From: Mucilaginibacter flavus | GTDB taxonomy: Bacteria; Bacteroidota; Bacteroidia; Sphingobacteriales; Sphingobacteriaceae | Assembly (NCBI RefSeq): GCF_030409315.1 | Contig: NZ_JAUFPS010000095.1 | Location: forward strand, 62,001 to 126,000 | Direction: 5' to 3' | DNA: 64,000 bases | In this document: positions 52,630 through 60,994 of the stretch, piece by piece | How positions within the stretch are numbered: position 1 is the stretch's first letter | How the letters are laid out: every line of letters begins with the position of its first letter | The notes under the pieces: generated by a model | Told to the model about the DNA's origin: nothing | The model's input: only the letters and a program-made list of their open reading frames with translations | The model's database searches: none | Position numbers and translations under genes: made by a program

Positions 52630-53637
52630 TCAACGCCTCATTTCCCGCATGTATTCGATGCTTTCTTCAACCCTTTGATCAAAAGCGCTTGCGGCGCGCC
52701 CGAGGGCACTATGTAATAGTTCGATCTCAGAACGGTGACTGACGTATTTTTCAAGTGCTTGGTGCGCTGGAATCCTGGTAATTGCTTTGAACTTTTCTTC
52801 GAGGGTTGCCAAACGGTCTTGCCTAATAAATTTCCACCCGGCAACATGCCGGGCCATCAGTTTGGCATAACCTTGGTTATAAACATGACTGCTGCTTTCT
52901 TCTTTCAGTACTTTTAATTCGAAGTCGTACCTTTCAAAGAAGGAATAGAGTTTGACAAAATCGTTTAATTGCCAATCCTTCGTATCCGGTGCGTAAACTG
53001 AATATTCGTCACGAAAATAGTTATACCAGTCAGCCGCCTGCCTTACTTTACCGCTGAGATAATCCGCGATCATGCCAGCAGCAGGGTCTCCGGATGAACC
53101 TGCTATAAAATATTTGTCCAAAAATGCCGACCATTCCTTTTCATCGTTAGCACCCAGTCCCCAGGGACTTGCGGGGCCTATAGCGAACGGGTCGACCGTT
53201 TTGAAGTTACCGCTCATGAAATCCCGCCCGGACCGCCACTGCGGCTGATAACTCATGACAATTTGTTGCAGAAAAGCTATCGCGATCGCGATAACCGCAT
53301 GCTCCCCGGCAGCAATATGATAGGCCCGGTTCCGGACCTCGTGGCAAAATGTCAATGCTTTCTGATCGGCCGGGGTGATTAGTTTTTCTGTTACTGCCGC
53401 TTTTAGCAGATCGTCATAATTATGGAGGATCTTGACGCGCTGTGCATAGGCATATTGTTTGGGTTTGGAAGTAAATACATCCTCATGGCTGAACTTTTTG
53501 CGCATGAGCGCCGACAACTGTATCTCAACGAAATTATCCAGCAGAATAATAGCGAGGCGCTGATGCGCCGTGTCAGCCGCGTTGGCAAATTTCGCCGCTT
53601 CAGCCAGCTGTGTTTTTAACAAGATAATCCGTTCCAC
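52630..53637 (-). CDS. HEPN-like domain protein
   Basis: 335 residues. A helical N-domain contains RLAIILLDNFVEIQLSALMR and FCHEVRNRAYHIAAGEHAVI, with R102-N103-x3-H107, the R-N-x3-H signature of HEPN ribonucleases. The rest is helical, with WYNYFRDEYSVYAPDTKDWQ, and may be regulatory. HEPN toxins cut RNA during abortive infection and TA responses. No MNT nucleotidyltransferase gene is adjacent, so it may be a solo effector or part of the minus-strand run. Confidence 0.55.
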   Translation of the reverse strand: MERIILLKTQLAEAAKFANAADTAHQRLAIILLDNFVEIQLSALMRKKFSHEDVFTSKPKQYAYAQRVKILHNYDDLLKAAVTEKLITPADQKALTFCHEVRNRAYHIAAGEHAVIAIAIAFLQQIVMSYQPQWRSGRDFMSGNFKTVDPFAIGPASPWGLGANDEKEWSAFLDKYFIAGSSGDPAAGMIADYLSGKVRQAADWYNYFRDEYSVYAPDTKDWQLNDFVKLYSFFERYDFELKVLKEESSSHVYNQGYAKLMARHVAGWKFIRQDRLATLEEKFKAITRIPAHQALEKYVSHRSEIELLHSALGRAASAFDQRVEESIEYMREMRR

Positions 53638-53807
53638 GTACTAAGATAACTAATATTATTTTGATAACCTGAGCTTCTCGGGAGTTCGTTATTAGTTGAA
53701 TCCTCTCTTACATATTAGCATCTGCTGGACTGACAACGACCTTTTGTCGAAGCCTGTGGTAATAATTACTTTCTTAAGGTAATCCTCGATCACGTAGTTA
53801 TCGGCCG

Positions 53808-54485
53808 CTAGGCTTCTATTTGCTGATTCAAATATTGTAGGTAACCATCTCCTTTGCCGGGTGTCACAAAATGCTTTAAAAAACATCTCATAGCCCTGTT
53901 AAATTCAGAATGATTCTCCTTTAAAGTGAAGTCCCGGCTTTCACCGCTAAAATCGCGGATATGGTCCAAATCGGCAATTATATAGTCAATTGACGAGGAC
54001 GATGCTTTCTTTCGGGTGCCAAAAAAATATGAATCGAAATCTATCACCGTTTTTTTCTCCGTTGCAAATTCCAGATCTGCTTTTACTGATCTTATAAAAT
54101 CTTCGAAATTAATTAGTTCATCTAACTTATACTCGTAGCGGCATTGTTCTGCAAAAGATAGCGCTTTCTTTTCGTTCTTTTTTCCCTGCAGTGCCGCAAG
54201 GAGATTATCCTGATATTTATCAGAATTGGAGTATAAACTGTTTGGTGTTACATAAATATTTTCACCTGAAATGTTTAGATCCTCACATATCAAACCGATG
54301 TCTGTATCGGTCTCATATCTTTCAAGTATTTCTAAGGTCGGAAGACCCAGTGCTTTAACGACCCTGTGGTTTTCTACAAAAATGTTGATCCTGTTCTCCG
54401 GCCAGCCTAAAGGTATCCTAAAAACATGTTTTCCGTCACCTAACCTTTGAACCTTCCAAACTTGTCCCTGCCCGATGTTATCCAT
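53808..54485 (-). CDS. Unknown protein with kinase-like features
   Basis: 225 residues. The start GQGQVWKVQRLGDGKHVFRI, then NHRVVKALGLPTLEILERYE and IGLICEDLN, resemble the N-lobe, helix and hinge of a small kinase-like (APH/HipA-type) fold. Later, TVIDFDSYFFG and IDYIIADLDHIRDF could be the catalytic loop and metal Asp (D-x-D), though the match is partial. It lies 38 bases after the 54524 gene, on the same strand. Confident assignment is not possible by eye. Confidence 0.5.
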   Translation of the reverse strand: MDNIGQGQVWKVQRLGDGKHVFRIPLGWPENRINIFVENHRVVKALGLPTLEILERYETDTDIGLICEDLNISGENIYVTPNSLYSNSDKYQDNLLAALQGKKNEKKALSFAEQCRYEYKLDELINFEDFIRSVKADLEFATEKKTVIDFDSYFFGTRKKASSSSIDYIIADLDHIRDFSGESRDFTLKENHSEFNRAMRCFLKHFVTPGKGDGYLQYLNQQIEA

Positions 54486-54523
54486 TTTATGTTTTTAAGG
54501 ATTGCTGATTGCTTGTAATTTAA

Positions 54524-55246
54524 TTAGGCTTCAAGGTAGTGGAATAGCCCGGCCGCACCGATTCGCGCTAGCTGCTGACCAAAAACATTGTTTTGTAACA
54601 CCGCTTGGGAATTTTTACCCGGAGCCTGATGAGTTGCCAGCCGACTCTTTGCAAATATAAACCCTGCATGATCGGCTAACCCAAGTAATTTGATCTTGTT
54701 TCTGGAGGTAAAGACAGCCCTTTGAACATCCGGTGATGGAATGTCAACAGCCTCGATAGGATCATTAATGCCGTAAATACCCTTGTCACAGAAAGCGCAT
54801 AACGGGACCGGAAAGTCTTGCCGATTATTAGCAAGGAAAATATTTAAGTGCTGGACAAAGTGAAAAAATGCCTGCATCTCCCAGTTGGATTCACGTCCAG
54901 CGATCTCAGGATGATTCAATGTTGTCAAAAACTCTTTCGTGGCCTCGTATAGTTTATGTTTATCGTAGCGGAAGACTACCAAATGTAGTTTAAAGTTGAT
55001 GATAATGTCAGTTAATTTCTGAAGGAGTGCAGTGTCAACCGATTTATTCTTATACGCTTTTGTCGCATGAAACCCTTTTGGCAGATAGGCAACCGCCGAT
55101 CGGTATTCCTGATCGATCGCGGGCTTCCGGTCCTTACGAACAGCTATACCAAAATAATAAAAGGAATCCTCACCTTCCCCATTTGCTACTGTATGCTTGA
55201 CCTCGTCTACAAACAGGAAACCGTTGAATTTATCAAGTTCGGCCAT
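54524..55246 (-). CDS. DUF3800-like protein
   Basis: About 240 residues from ATG 55246 (MAELDKFNGFLFVDEVKHTV); the frame opens at 55303. The FLFVDE start, then DSFYYFGIAVRKD, KLHLVVFRYDKHKLYE and FVPL-type strands (VPLCAFCDKG), and a C-terminal LLGLADHAGFIFAKSRL recall DUF3800, an RNase H-like fold often found in defence islands and beside toxins. The catalytic Asp set appears incomplete. It pairs with the kinase-like gene behind it. Confidence 0.6.
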   Translation of the reverse strand: MAELDKFNGFLFVDEVKHTVANGEGEDSFYYFGIAVRKDRKPAIDQEYRSAVAYLPKGFHATKAYKNKSVDTALLQKLTDIIINFKLHLVVFRYDKHKLYEATKEFLTTLNHPEIAGRESNWEMQAFFHFVQHLNIFLANNRQDFPVPLCAFCDKGIYGINDPIEAVDIPSPDVQRAVFTSRNKIKLLGLADHAGFIFAKSRLATHQAPGKNSQAVLQNNVFGQQLARIGAAGLFHYLEA

Positions 55247-55307
55247 GTATTCTAATATAGTTATTTGAGCATTTATAAAGTACAAACACCATGAAACGGT
55301 CAACAGG

Positions 55308-55654
55308 CTACTGAATCAAATTGGTCATAGTTCTCTGAAAAACGTTAAAACTAAAGGGCTTTAACAGATATCCGGATACGTTCACTTCATCGGCCATGGG
55401 TTTGTAATAAGTATTCTTTGTTGTTACAACAGTTTTGATCGTTTTTGGTAACCGGCTAATTACTTTAAAGCCTGATAAACGAGGCATATAGATATCAATA
55501 AAAACAATATCTACTTTGTTCAATTCACTGATCTCCGGCAATGCTTGTTTTGCATCCGAATTGCTCCCACAACCTTGAAATTTTCCAAGTGACTAATATA
55601 TTCAACTAACAACTGAATTGCATGCGGTTAATCATCTATAAGGTAACAATTCAT
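55308..55654 (-). pseudogene. Broken response regulator receiver
   Basis: ATG 55654 starts MNCYLIDD, then TAA at 55628-55630. The sequence continues PHAIQLLVEYISHLENFKVV, and a one-base shift leads into the frame from 55541: NKVDIVFIDIYMPRLSGFKV, with phospho-acceptor Asp in FIDIYMP, and DEVNVSGYLLKPFSFNVFQR with the conserved Lys. This is a LytTR-type receiver domain with one nonsense and one frameshift lesion, ending before any output domain. Confidence 0.65.
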
Positions 55655-55840
55655 AAACCGAAATTAGGTAAATCTGCTGATTAAAAAAGTGTCAGTTTAA
55701 CTTTACTGATTTCAGAAAGAGGTCTTTTACTTTAGCATAAGAAAATTGAGCGGAAATGCCGCCGAATCTTGTTATATGAATAAGCGTTTGTGTGATATTA
55801 ATGATTGTCCTATATTACAGCTGTTTTATCTGAACCTGAT

Positions 55841-57550
55841 ATGATCAATATTGCAGACGTCCATGAAGAAGTTTTTAACCTTCTCCAAGAAATAAGAGAA
55901 AGCGAAGGGCAGACAGCGACACCGCTGTTTTATACCCTGCGCAGGGAAAATAACTATCGCAGACTGGATCAGAAATATTGGTTTCATGGCAACCAGCATT
56001 ACATGGTCGTTTCATTTTGGTCCGGAATGGATTGGAAAAACAGAACGCCTAATATATTTTTCAGGATCAAAGATGACGGAGAAACTGCCCTGCATATATC
56101 AGTTAAGGACAGTATTCAAAAAACAGTGTTGGCCGAAGAGATATTTGTAAAAGCGCTTGATCTTTTACCGGATGGCAACAACAGATGGATCAAGCGGTAT
56201 CCAAAAAGAAACTACCTACAATCTTTACGAAACTTCCTTGACACAGATAAGCTCGGTATTGATAATTTGATCAGAAAAAACCAGGAAAGACTGGTGACCG
56301 AGGATATTCATAATTCCATTGGATTCATCACAGAATCCAATTTCAGTAAATGGCTTCAAAAGATCAACAGTTACAGAAAGGAAGTTGATATCAAAAGGAT
56401 CCCATTCTCGCTGCTCTCTTTTTTAGTTGTGAAATTTACTCCAATAGATCACTTGAATCTCGGCAGTATCCCTATTGACAGCCGCTTTGTTTTTTTAACG
56501 GGGGAAAACGGTAGTGGAAAGACATCCCTGCTGAGGGCTCTTGCTTTTGTACTGGGTAACCAGTTCCATAAAGAACAGTACAATCCGTCCAATTCCCCCT
56601 GGATAATTTCAACCACGGTAAATACGCCGACAGGCCTGCATAGTTTTAGAATAAACGTGGAAGAACCTGTTTACGATCTGGTAACAAAAATACCTTTCTG
56701 CTGTTACGGTGCATCAAGGCTAACGATCCAAAACCGCAGATACAAATCAGCAAAAGATGATCAATCCCTGGCAGACCGCATGCAGCCGCTAAGAGGGCTA
56801 TTTGAAAATGATGCGGTCCTTATGGACCTGAACAGGTGGCTGATCAATTCACTTGCCAATAAATCAAAGGATAACGATAAGGTAAGAGCCATTTATGAGG
56901 GCATCAAAACCATGCTCATTAATGTCATACCAAATTTATATGATATCCGGGAAGTGCCCTGGGATGGGTTTCAGGAATTATTATATTTTGAAGAGGATCT
57001 CGACGGTGTACGTATGGAAAAGGGTGTCATGTTTGACAATTTATCGTCAGGCTTGAAAAGCATGATATCCATGCTTGGGGATATGATGATCAGGCTCTTT
57101 GACATGCAGCCGGAGGCGACGGAACCTTCAGAACTATGCGGGATCGTTTTAATAGATGAGATCGACATACACCTTCATCCGAATTGGCAAAGAAAGTTAC
57201 CGGAACTGCTGGATGAATATTTCCCGCTGATCCAGTTCATCATAACCACACACAGCCCGATCCCGCTGTTGGGGGCTCCTGAAAGCAGTCGTATCTTTGT
57301 GGTCAAAAGGATCAGTAAACTTGGCGTCATTGCTGAGCGGCTGGATAATAAGATCAGGTTTGAGAACCTGCTACCCAATTCCCTGCTTACCTCACCGATA
57401 TTCGATCTTTCTGAGATCATTCCTGATAACAACAGAAATTTAACACAACTGAGAACTGAGGATACTTACCAGGAGATCGTTGAAAATGACGCAGTGAGAG
57501 CAAAACTTAAAGCTGTAGCTAAAAAGATCCGCGATGAGGAAGATCGTTAA
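55841..57550 (+). CDS. AAA ATPase of a second ATPase-HNH pair (Septu/PtuA-like)
   Basis: About 569 residues from ATG 55841 (a TTG at 55805 keeps the frame open). An N-terminal domain of 200 residues is unrecognised. The ATPase shows Walker A FLTGENGSGKTSLLRALAF, signature NLSSGLKSMISMLGDM, Walker B GIVLIDEIDIHLHPNWQ and H-loop FIITTHSPIPLLGAPES. It overlaps the HNH gene by 17 bases. ATPases of this type are PtuA of Septu and of retron-linked systems; no reverse transcriptase or ncRNA is seen here, so it stands alone. Confidence 0.88.
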   Translation: MINIADVHEEVFNLLQEIRESEGQTATPLFYTLRRENNYRRLDQKYWFHGNQHYMVVSFWSGMDWKNRTPNIFFRIKDDGETALHISVKDSIQKTVLAEEIFVKALDLLPDGNNRWIKRYPKRNYLQSLRNFLDTDKLGIDNLIRKNQERLVTEDIHNSIGFITESNFSKWLQKINSYRKEVDIKRIPFSLLSFLVVKFTPIDHLNLGSIPIDSRFVFLTGENGSGKTSLLRALAFVLGNQFHKEQYNPSNSPWIISTTVNTPTGLHSFRINVEEPVYDLVTKIPFCCYGASRLTIQNRRYKSAKDDQSLADRMQPLRGLFENDAVLMDLNRWLINSLANKSKDNDKVRAIYEGIKTMLINVIPNLYDIREVPWDGFQELLYFEEDLDGVRMEKGVMFDNLSSGLKSMISMLGDMMIRLFDMQPEATEPSELCGIVLIDEIDIHLHPNWQRKLPELLDEYFPLIQFIITTHSPIPLLGAPESSRIFVVKRISKLGVIAERLDNKIRFENLLPNSLLTSPIFDLSEIIPDNNRNLTQLRTEDTYQEIVENDAVRAKLKAVAKKIRDEEDR

Positions 57551-58424
57551 GAATTTTGCATCCCCACCGGCTAAGTTGACGTCGCCCAGATGTATGACGC
57601 AGATGCTTAACATTTACAATTCCCGAATCGGAAAAGATGCAACTTATTATAATATGGATCCCGTTGTAGATGCGCTAAATAAGCTTTATCATAGTAAATG
57701 CGGTTACTGCGAGGCGCAGATAGATATTGTCGCCAGTGAGAACGTAGAGCATTATCGGCCAAAAGGAACAGTCAATAGCCTCGATCTTCCAGCCGGGGTT
57801 GCGCACCCCGGCTATTACTGGCTGAGCAATGAGTGGAGTAATTTGCTGATATCCTGTCCGAAGTGTAATCAACCCGGTCACAAAGGGACGCGTTTTCCTA
57901 TTCACCGGCATAACCGGCGCGTATCAACGCCGCCTACGCTTTCCGCGGCTGGGCAGGTAGTTGTTGCATCCAACAGTCATTTATTGCCACCGCTTAGCCG
58001 GGAAGACCCTTTGATCCTCAACCCGGAATTCAAAGAGCCTGGCGAACACCTTAAAGTGATTGATTCAGGAGAGCTTAAGCCTGTTCATCGAAGCATTTAC
58101 GGTGCCAAGACAATCGAGGTCTGCGGCCTTAACCGTCCTCCTCTTATCGCGGCAAGAAAAAAGATCATCGATCGTATCGTTGTTCAAATTGAAAAGAGAA
58201 TAGAATCATTTACGGCGGATGTTGAACCCTTAACGGAAGGGCAGTTCAGACGGGAATTGGACACGGTATTTGATGAGATAACAGACAGGCTGGATTATAA
58301 ATCGACATTCACATTAGTCGCCAGGATGATCATAAAGAATTTTGACACGCTGGTACTTTCCAAGATTGACCCGATATTTCATCCTATTATCAGAAACCAA
58401 TTCGACAGATACATTGACAATTGA
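57534..58424 (+). CDS. HNH nuclease, TIGR02646/PtuB-like
   Basis: 296 residues. The N-terminus MRKIVKNFASPPAKLTSPR and the core KCGYCEAQIDIVASENVEHY, then RPKG (C56, C59, H73), and NEWSNLLISCPKCNQPGHKG (C108, C111) match the TIGR02646 retron/Septu HNH family. This family is called PtuB when paired with PtuA. Coupled with the ATPase by overlap, it is the probable nuclease of the pair. It differs clearly from the HNH protein at 12015. Confidence 0.88.
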   Translation: MRKIVKNFASPPAKLTSPRCMTQMLNIYNSRIGKDATYYNMDPVVDALNKLYHSKCGYCEAQIDIVASENVEHYRPKGTVNSLDLPAGVAHPGYYWLSNEWSNLLISCPKCNQPGHKGTRFPIHRHNRRVSTPPTLSAAGQVVVASNSHLLPPLSREDPLILNPEFKEPGEHLKVIDSGELKPVHRSIYGAKTIEVCGLNRPPLIAARKKIIDRIVVQIEKRIESFTADVEPLTEGQFRRELDTVFDEITDRLDYKSTFTLVARMIIKNFDTLVLSKIDPIFHPIIRNQFDRYIDN

Positions 58425-58493
58425 AGAAAGCGGCATTACTGCATGTTTATGGCAACTTACGTGCAGCAAACAGCTGTGTGATCGTTCTTAAAA

Positions 58494-59675
58494 TCAGGAG
58501 AAGAGAACGTTGACCGAAGCAGTGCGGTTTCCGATATTGAAACCTTGCAAAATACTTTTAAGGATAATGTGCGGATTCTTTTTCATGTAATCCCCTAACC
58601 TGTCCAGTCTTGGCGCATCGGGAACCTGATTGATGACTGAAAAAGAGTTTTTACCGGCACGTGTCACCGTAATTCCGAATTCAAACGAAGCTGGTTTTTC
58701 TCCTTCGTTATTGATGATCGTCGCTTTTATCTTCCTGCCTTTATCGACCTCGGTTATCATGGTGTTTGCCACAGTAATATCTCTGCCGACGAACCCTGCC
58801 GCATATTTCAGGCGCTCTGCGATGGGTTGATGTTGAAAATGAGCATCGGCCAGCCAAAACAGTTCGTTAAAAAACTCACGTATGAGTTTATAGTACGGCT
58901 CAAGGTATTCGATATTTTTTATCCTCATGGTGTAGTACCGTTTTACCTGATCGGTATCGTCCCAGTTAGCGAACTCGTCCATTTCCCTTTCCCAGTCAAG
59001 CATGCCATTTGAATCTTCGACGATCTTGTTAAGCTCAGTGGCTTCAATGTCTGGGAATTCTGCATTGTTGTGCATTATCTTATTCCGCAGGCGTTTTAAG
59101 GGCTGAAATTTTTCTTTGAATGGTAAAATAGAAGTGGTATCCAGGCCAATGACCAATTGCAGGTATTTGTAAATTCCCTCAATGTAATCCCGCTGCTGAA
59201 GATCCTCTACCGAGAGCTTGTGGTTCCCCATCAGTCTCAGTAGTTCTGAAAAACGTCTGAACTGGCCTTCCAAAATCGAATACAGCATTGCGGTTGCAGA
59301 CTTGTTGTAATGATCGATCATTTCCCGGTGATTACGGTCTATATTTTCTTCGACGGTCTGCTCTTCGCCTTCGATCTGACCGTAGCTGGCTTTGTGCGAT
59401 GCCCATGCGTCACGCTGACTTTCATCGCCTGAAATTTCATCATAGCCTTCCTTATACACCTCGTGCGCAGCCTCCCAAATTGCCGCAAATTCTTTTTTCA
59501 CTTTTTCTTTTTCTGCAAGATAAGACTCTGCATATAAAACGGTCGTCGCTTTTGCGTTACGTTCAAAAGTGTCGATCAGCTCTTCTAGGTGCTCCAGTAA
59601 AGCATCGAAGTCAGATTGCGGTTTCCCGTATAAATAGCGAACAGTAAGATCAAAATCCATGAGATAATGTGACAA
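58494..59675 (-). CDS. HEPN-like helical protein of the defence island
   Basis: 393 residues. The middle has YLQLVIGLDTTSILPFKEKF, then LKRLRNKIMHNNAEFPD with R197-N198-x3-H202, a HEPN-type R-N-x3-H motif as in the 52630 gene. The N-terminal 120 residues are long charged helices, possibly coiled coil, and the C-terminal 100 form a separate domain. It is convergent with the Septu-like pair (70-base gap). Function is unknown; RNA cleavage is an inference from the motif. Confidence 0.6.
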   Translation of the reverse strand: MSHYLMDFDLTVRYLYGKPQSDFDALLEHLEELIDTFERNAKATTVLYAESYLAEKEKVKKEFAAIWEAAHEVYKEGYDEISGDESQRDAWASHKASYGQIEGEEQTVEENIDRNHREMIDHYNKSATAMLYSILEGQFRRFSELLRLMGNHKLSVEDLQQRDYIEGIYKYLQLVIGLDTTSILPFKEKFQPLKRLRNKIMHNNAEFPDIEATELNKIVEDSNGMLDWEREMDEFANWDDTDQVKRYYTMRIKNIEYLEPYYKLIREFFNELFWLADAHFQHQPIAERLKYAAGFVGRDITVANTMITEVDKGRKIKATIINNEGEKPASFEFGITVTRAGKNSFSVINQVPDAPRLDRLGDYMKKNPHIILKSILQGFNIGNRTASVNVLFS

Positions 59676-59868
59676 GGGGTCTGTGGTCTGCGTTTAATTA
59701 ATTAAAGGGCACGTACAAAACTAAAAATTTTAAATTATGAAATGGCCGCACTTCGACGGTGATATACACTTGGGAACAGTGGAACCCGTTTTTAATCTTG
59801 TGCTGCAGGAAAAGATTTTAAACCGCTGATATGGTTTTATCGCAATAAAACTCTAAGAAGTCGAAAAG

Positions 59869-59900
59869 GAATGGACACCAGGAAAAACTGGTGTCCATTC
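59869..59900 (-). terminator. Perfect 13-base hairpin
   Basis: GAATGGACACCAG (59869-59881) pairs perfectly with CTGGTGTCCATTC (59888-59900) around a six-base loop. It lies 20 bases past the stop of the small minus-strand gene and is followed on that strand by a CTTTTC run. A nine-T run at 59913-59922 follows on the plus strand. It probably terminates the small minus-strand gene. Confidence 0.6.
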
Positions 59901-59920
59901 TGATATCCAACGCTTTTTTT

Positions 59921-60067
59921 TTAACCTGCTCCACCATCTCCCCCAAATAAAACCCAATCACTAAAGGCTGTAATATAAAGGATAGTTGATGCCTCTTGAT
60001 TGACTGCAGTCATAAAGGCACCCACCGATATAAAAGCTGTTGCAATGAGATAAAAAAACGCTTTCAT
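59921..60067 (-). CDS. Small membrane or exported peptide
   Basis: 48 codons from ATG 60067 to TAA 59921. The N-terminus MKAFFYLIATAFISVGAF is a membrane segment or signal, followed by ITAFSDWVLFGGDGGAG. The hairpin behind it and its separation from other genes support a real small gene. It could be a membrane toxin-like peptide or a signal molecule; neither is shown. Confidence 0.45.
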   Translation of the reverse strand: MKAFFYLIATAFISVGAFMTAVNQEASTILYITAFSDWVLFGGDGGAG

Positions 60068-60311
60068 GGTTCAAAAATTTTAATTTAAGCCTCTACCAAC
60101 TCGTTTTGGATTAAGTATACCTAAATTTGGTCAACAAAGGATAACTGAACATTATCCTGTTTTAGAAATTTATTGAAAAAATTGATTCACTTTCGTAAAT
60201 AAAACCTTTATTTAAAATGGTTAGTGGTCTCAATAATTTTCTTTGCATCTACGACAGCTTCGATATCGCTATAAAAGTTAGAACTTTTGCCGGTTCCCTC
60301 TACTTGGCAGA

Positions 60312-60340
60312 AAGCCCCTTGAAAAAGGGGCTTTTCTTGT
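60312..60340 (+). terminator. Short hairpin with T-rich tail
   Basis: AAGCCCC (60312-60318) pairs with GGGGCTT (60327-60333) and is followed by TTCTTGT. It sits 12 bases before the GIY-YIG start, with no complete gene upstream on the same strand. It may be the terminator of a former RNA gene or of the gene that once stood here. Confidence 0.5.
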
Positions 60341-60351
60341 AAACTGAAACT

Positions 60352-60588
60352 ATGTTTACGGTGTACGTCTTATATTCTCCAACTTTCAATCAAATCTATA
60401 TTGGCTATACATCCAATTTAGATAATCGCGTTCTTTCTCACAATAAATTGGCGACTAAGGGGCATACCATCAAATATCGCCCTTGGGTAATTGCGTATAC
60501 CGAAGAGTTTAATAACCACCAGCAATTAAAATATGAAAAAATACAAATCAGAAATCTCGGGGCATTTAGATATTACTATTATAAATAA
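60352..60588 (+). CDS. GIY-YIG endonuclease domain protein, C-terminus replaced
   Basis: 78 residues. The domain starts MFTVYVLYSPTFNQIYIGYT, followed by SNLDNRVLSHN (the GIY-YIG and Arg positions) and RPWVIAYTEEFNNHQQLKYE with the catalytic Glu. After that, the usual E-K-x-L-K-x-G-x-G-R tail is missing and the frame ends in AFRYYYYK inside the next gene. It seems to have been cut by recombination into the 60533 gene, whose start lies 56 bases before this stop. Confidence 0.75.
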   Translation: MFTVYVLYSPTFNQIYIGYTSNLDNRVLSHNKLATKGHTIKYRPWVIAYTEEFNNHQQLKYEKIQIRNLGAFRYYYYK

Positions 60589-60862
60589 TGAAGATGAATT
60601 TGAAGGAAACATACAAAAGTGGCAAGATGTATTAATTCACGGCGAACCCGAAGGGTTGCGATCTTTTGCTCGACTCCTGATAAAAATTGCCGACTTGAAT
60701 CAGGACACTATAAAGGACCTACCAATTGGAGCAAGAGCACACATCCATTTGCAACCAGGCGCGGATATTAGTAAAAGTTCGGCACAGGTAATTATTGGCA
60801 GACTTGATGCTAAAGGAACCGGTGCTTTTTATGACAGCTATCTGCAAAAAAACGATAAATAA
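60533..60862 (+). CDS. Imm32-like small protein
   Basis: 109 residues. Features are LIHGEPEGLRSFARLLIKIA, then GARAHIHLQPGADISKSSAQ and IIGRLDAKGTG, similar to the Imm32 immunity-protein family with its helix and histidine-containing strand. Members protect against contact-dependent or polymorphic toxins. No toxin gene is in sight. The start lies inside the GIY-YIG frame. Confidence 0.55.
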   Translation: MKKYKSEISGHLDITIINNEDEFEGNIQKWQDVLIHGEPEGLRSFARLLIKIADLNQDTIKDLPIGARAHIHLQPGADISKSSAQVIIGRLDAKGTGAFYDSYLQKNDK

Positions 60863-60994
60863 ATATTTTACAGGAGTTGCCACACTCTGTCACACTGCGA
60901 GTCCTAATTTTAAACCGTTTTGTTTTACTGCATAATTGCCTATTTTTAGTAAAACAAACACCATAATATCTAAAAAGCCTTATTCCACCCAATT

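Noticed and set aside
55805..58424. Retron with PtuA-PtuB effectors
   Set aside because: No reverse transcriptase gene or retron-type RNA region was found within reach, so the pair is treated as a stand-alone Septu-like system.
59738..59830. Thirty-codon plus-strand frame starting MKWPHFDGD
   Set aside because: Too short, without conservation clues, ending before any structure; probably chance.
60180..60340. Possible tRNA remnant before the GIY-YIG gene (GCCGGTTCCCTCTACTTGG stretch)
   Set aside because: No cloverleaf could be built and the T-loop match is weak. Only the hairpin was kept.
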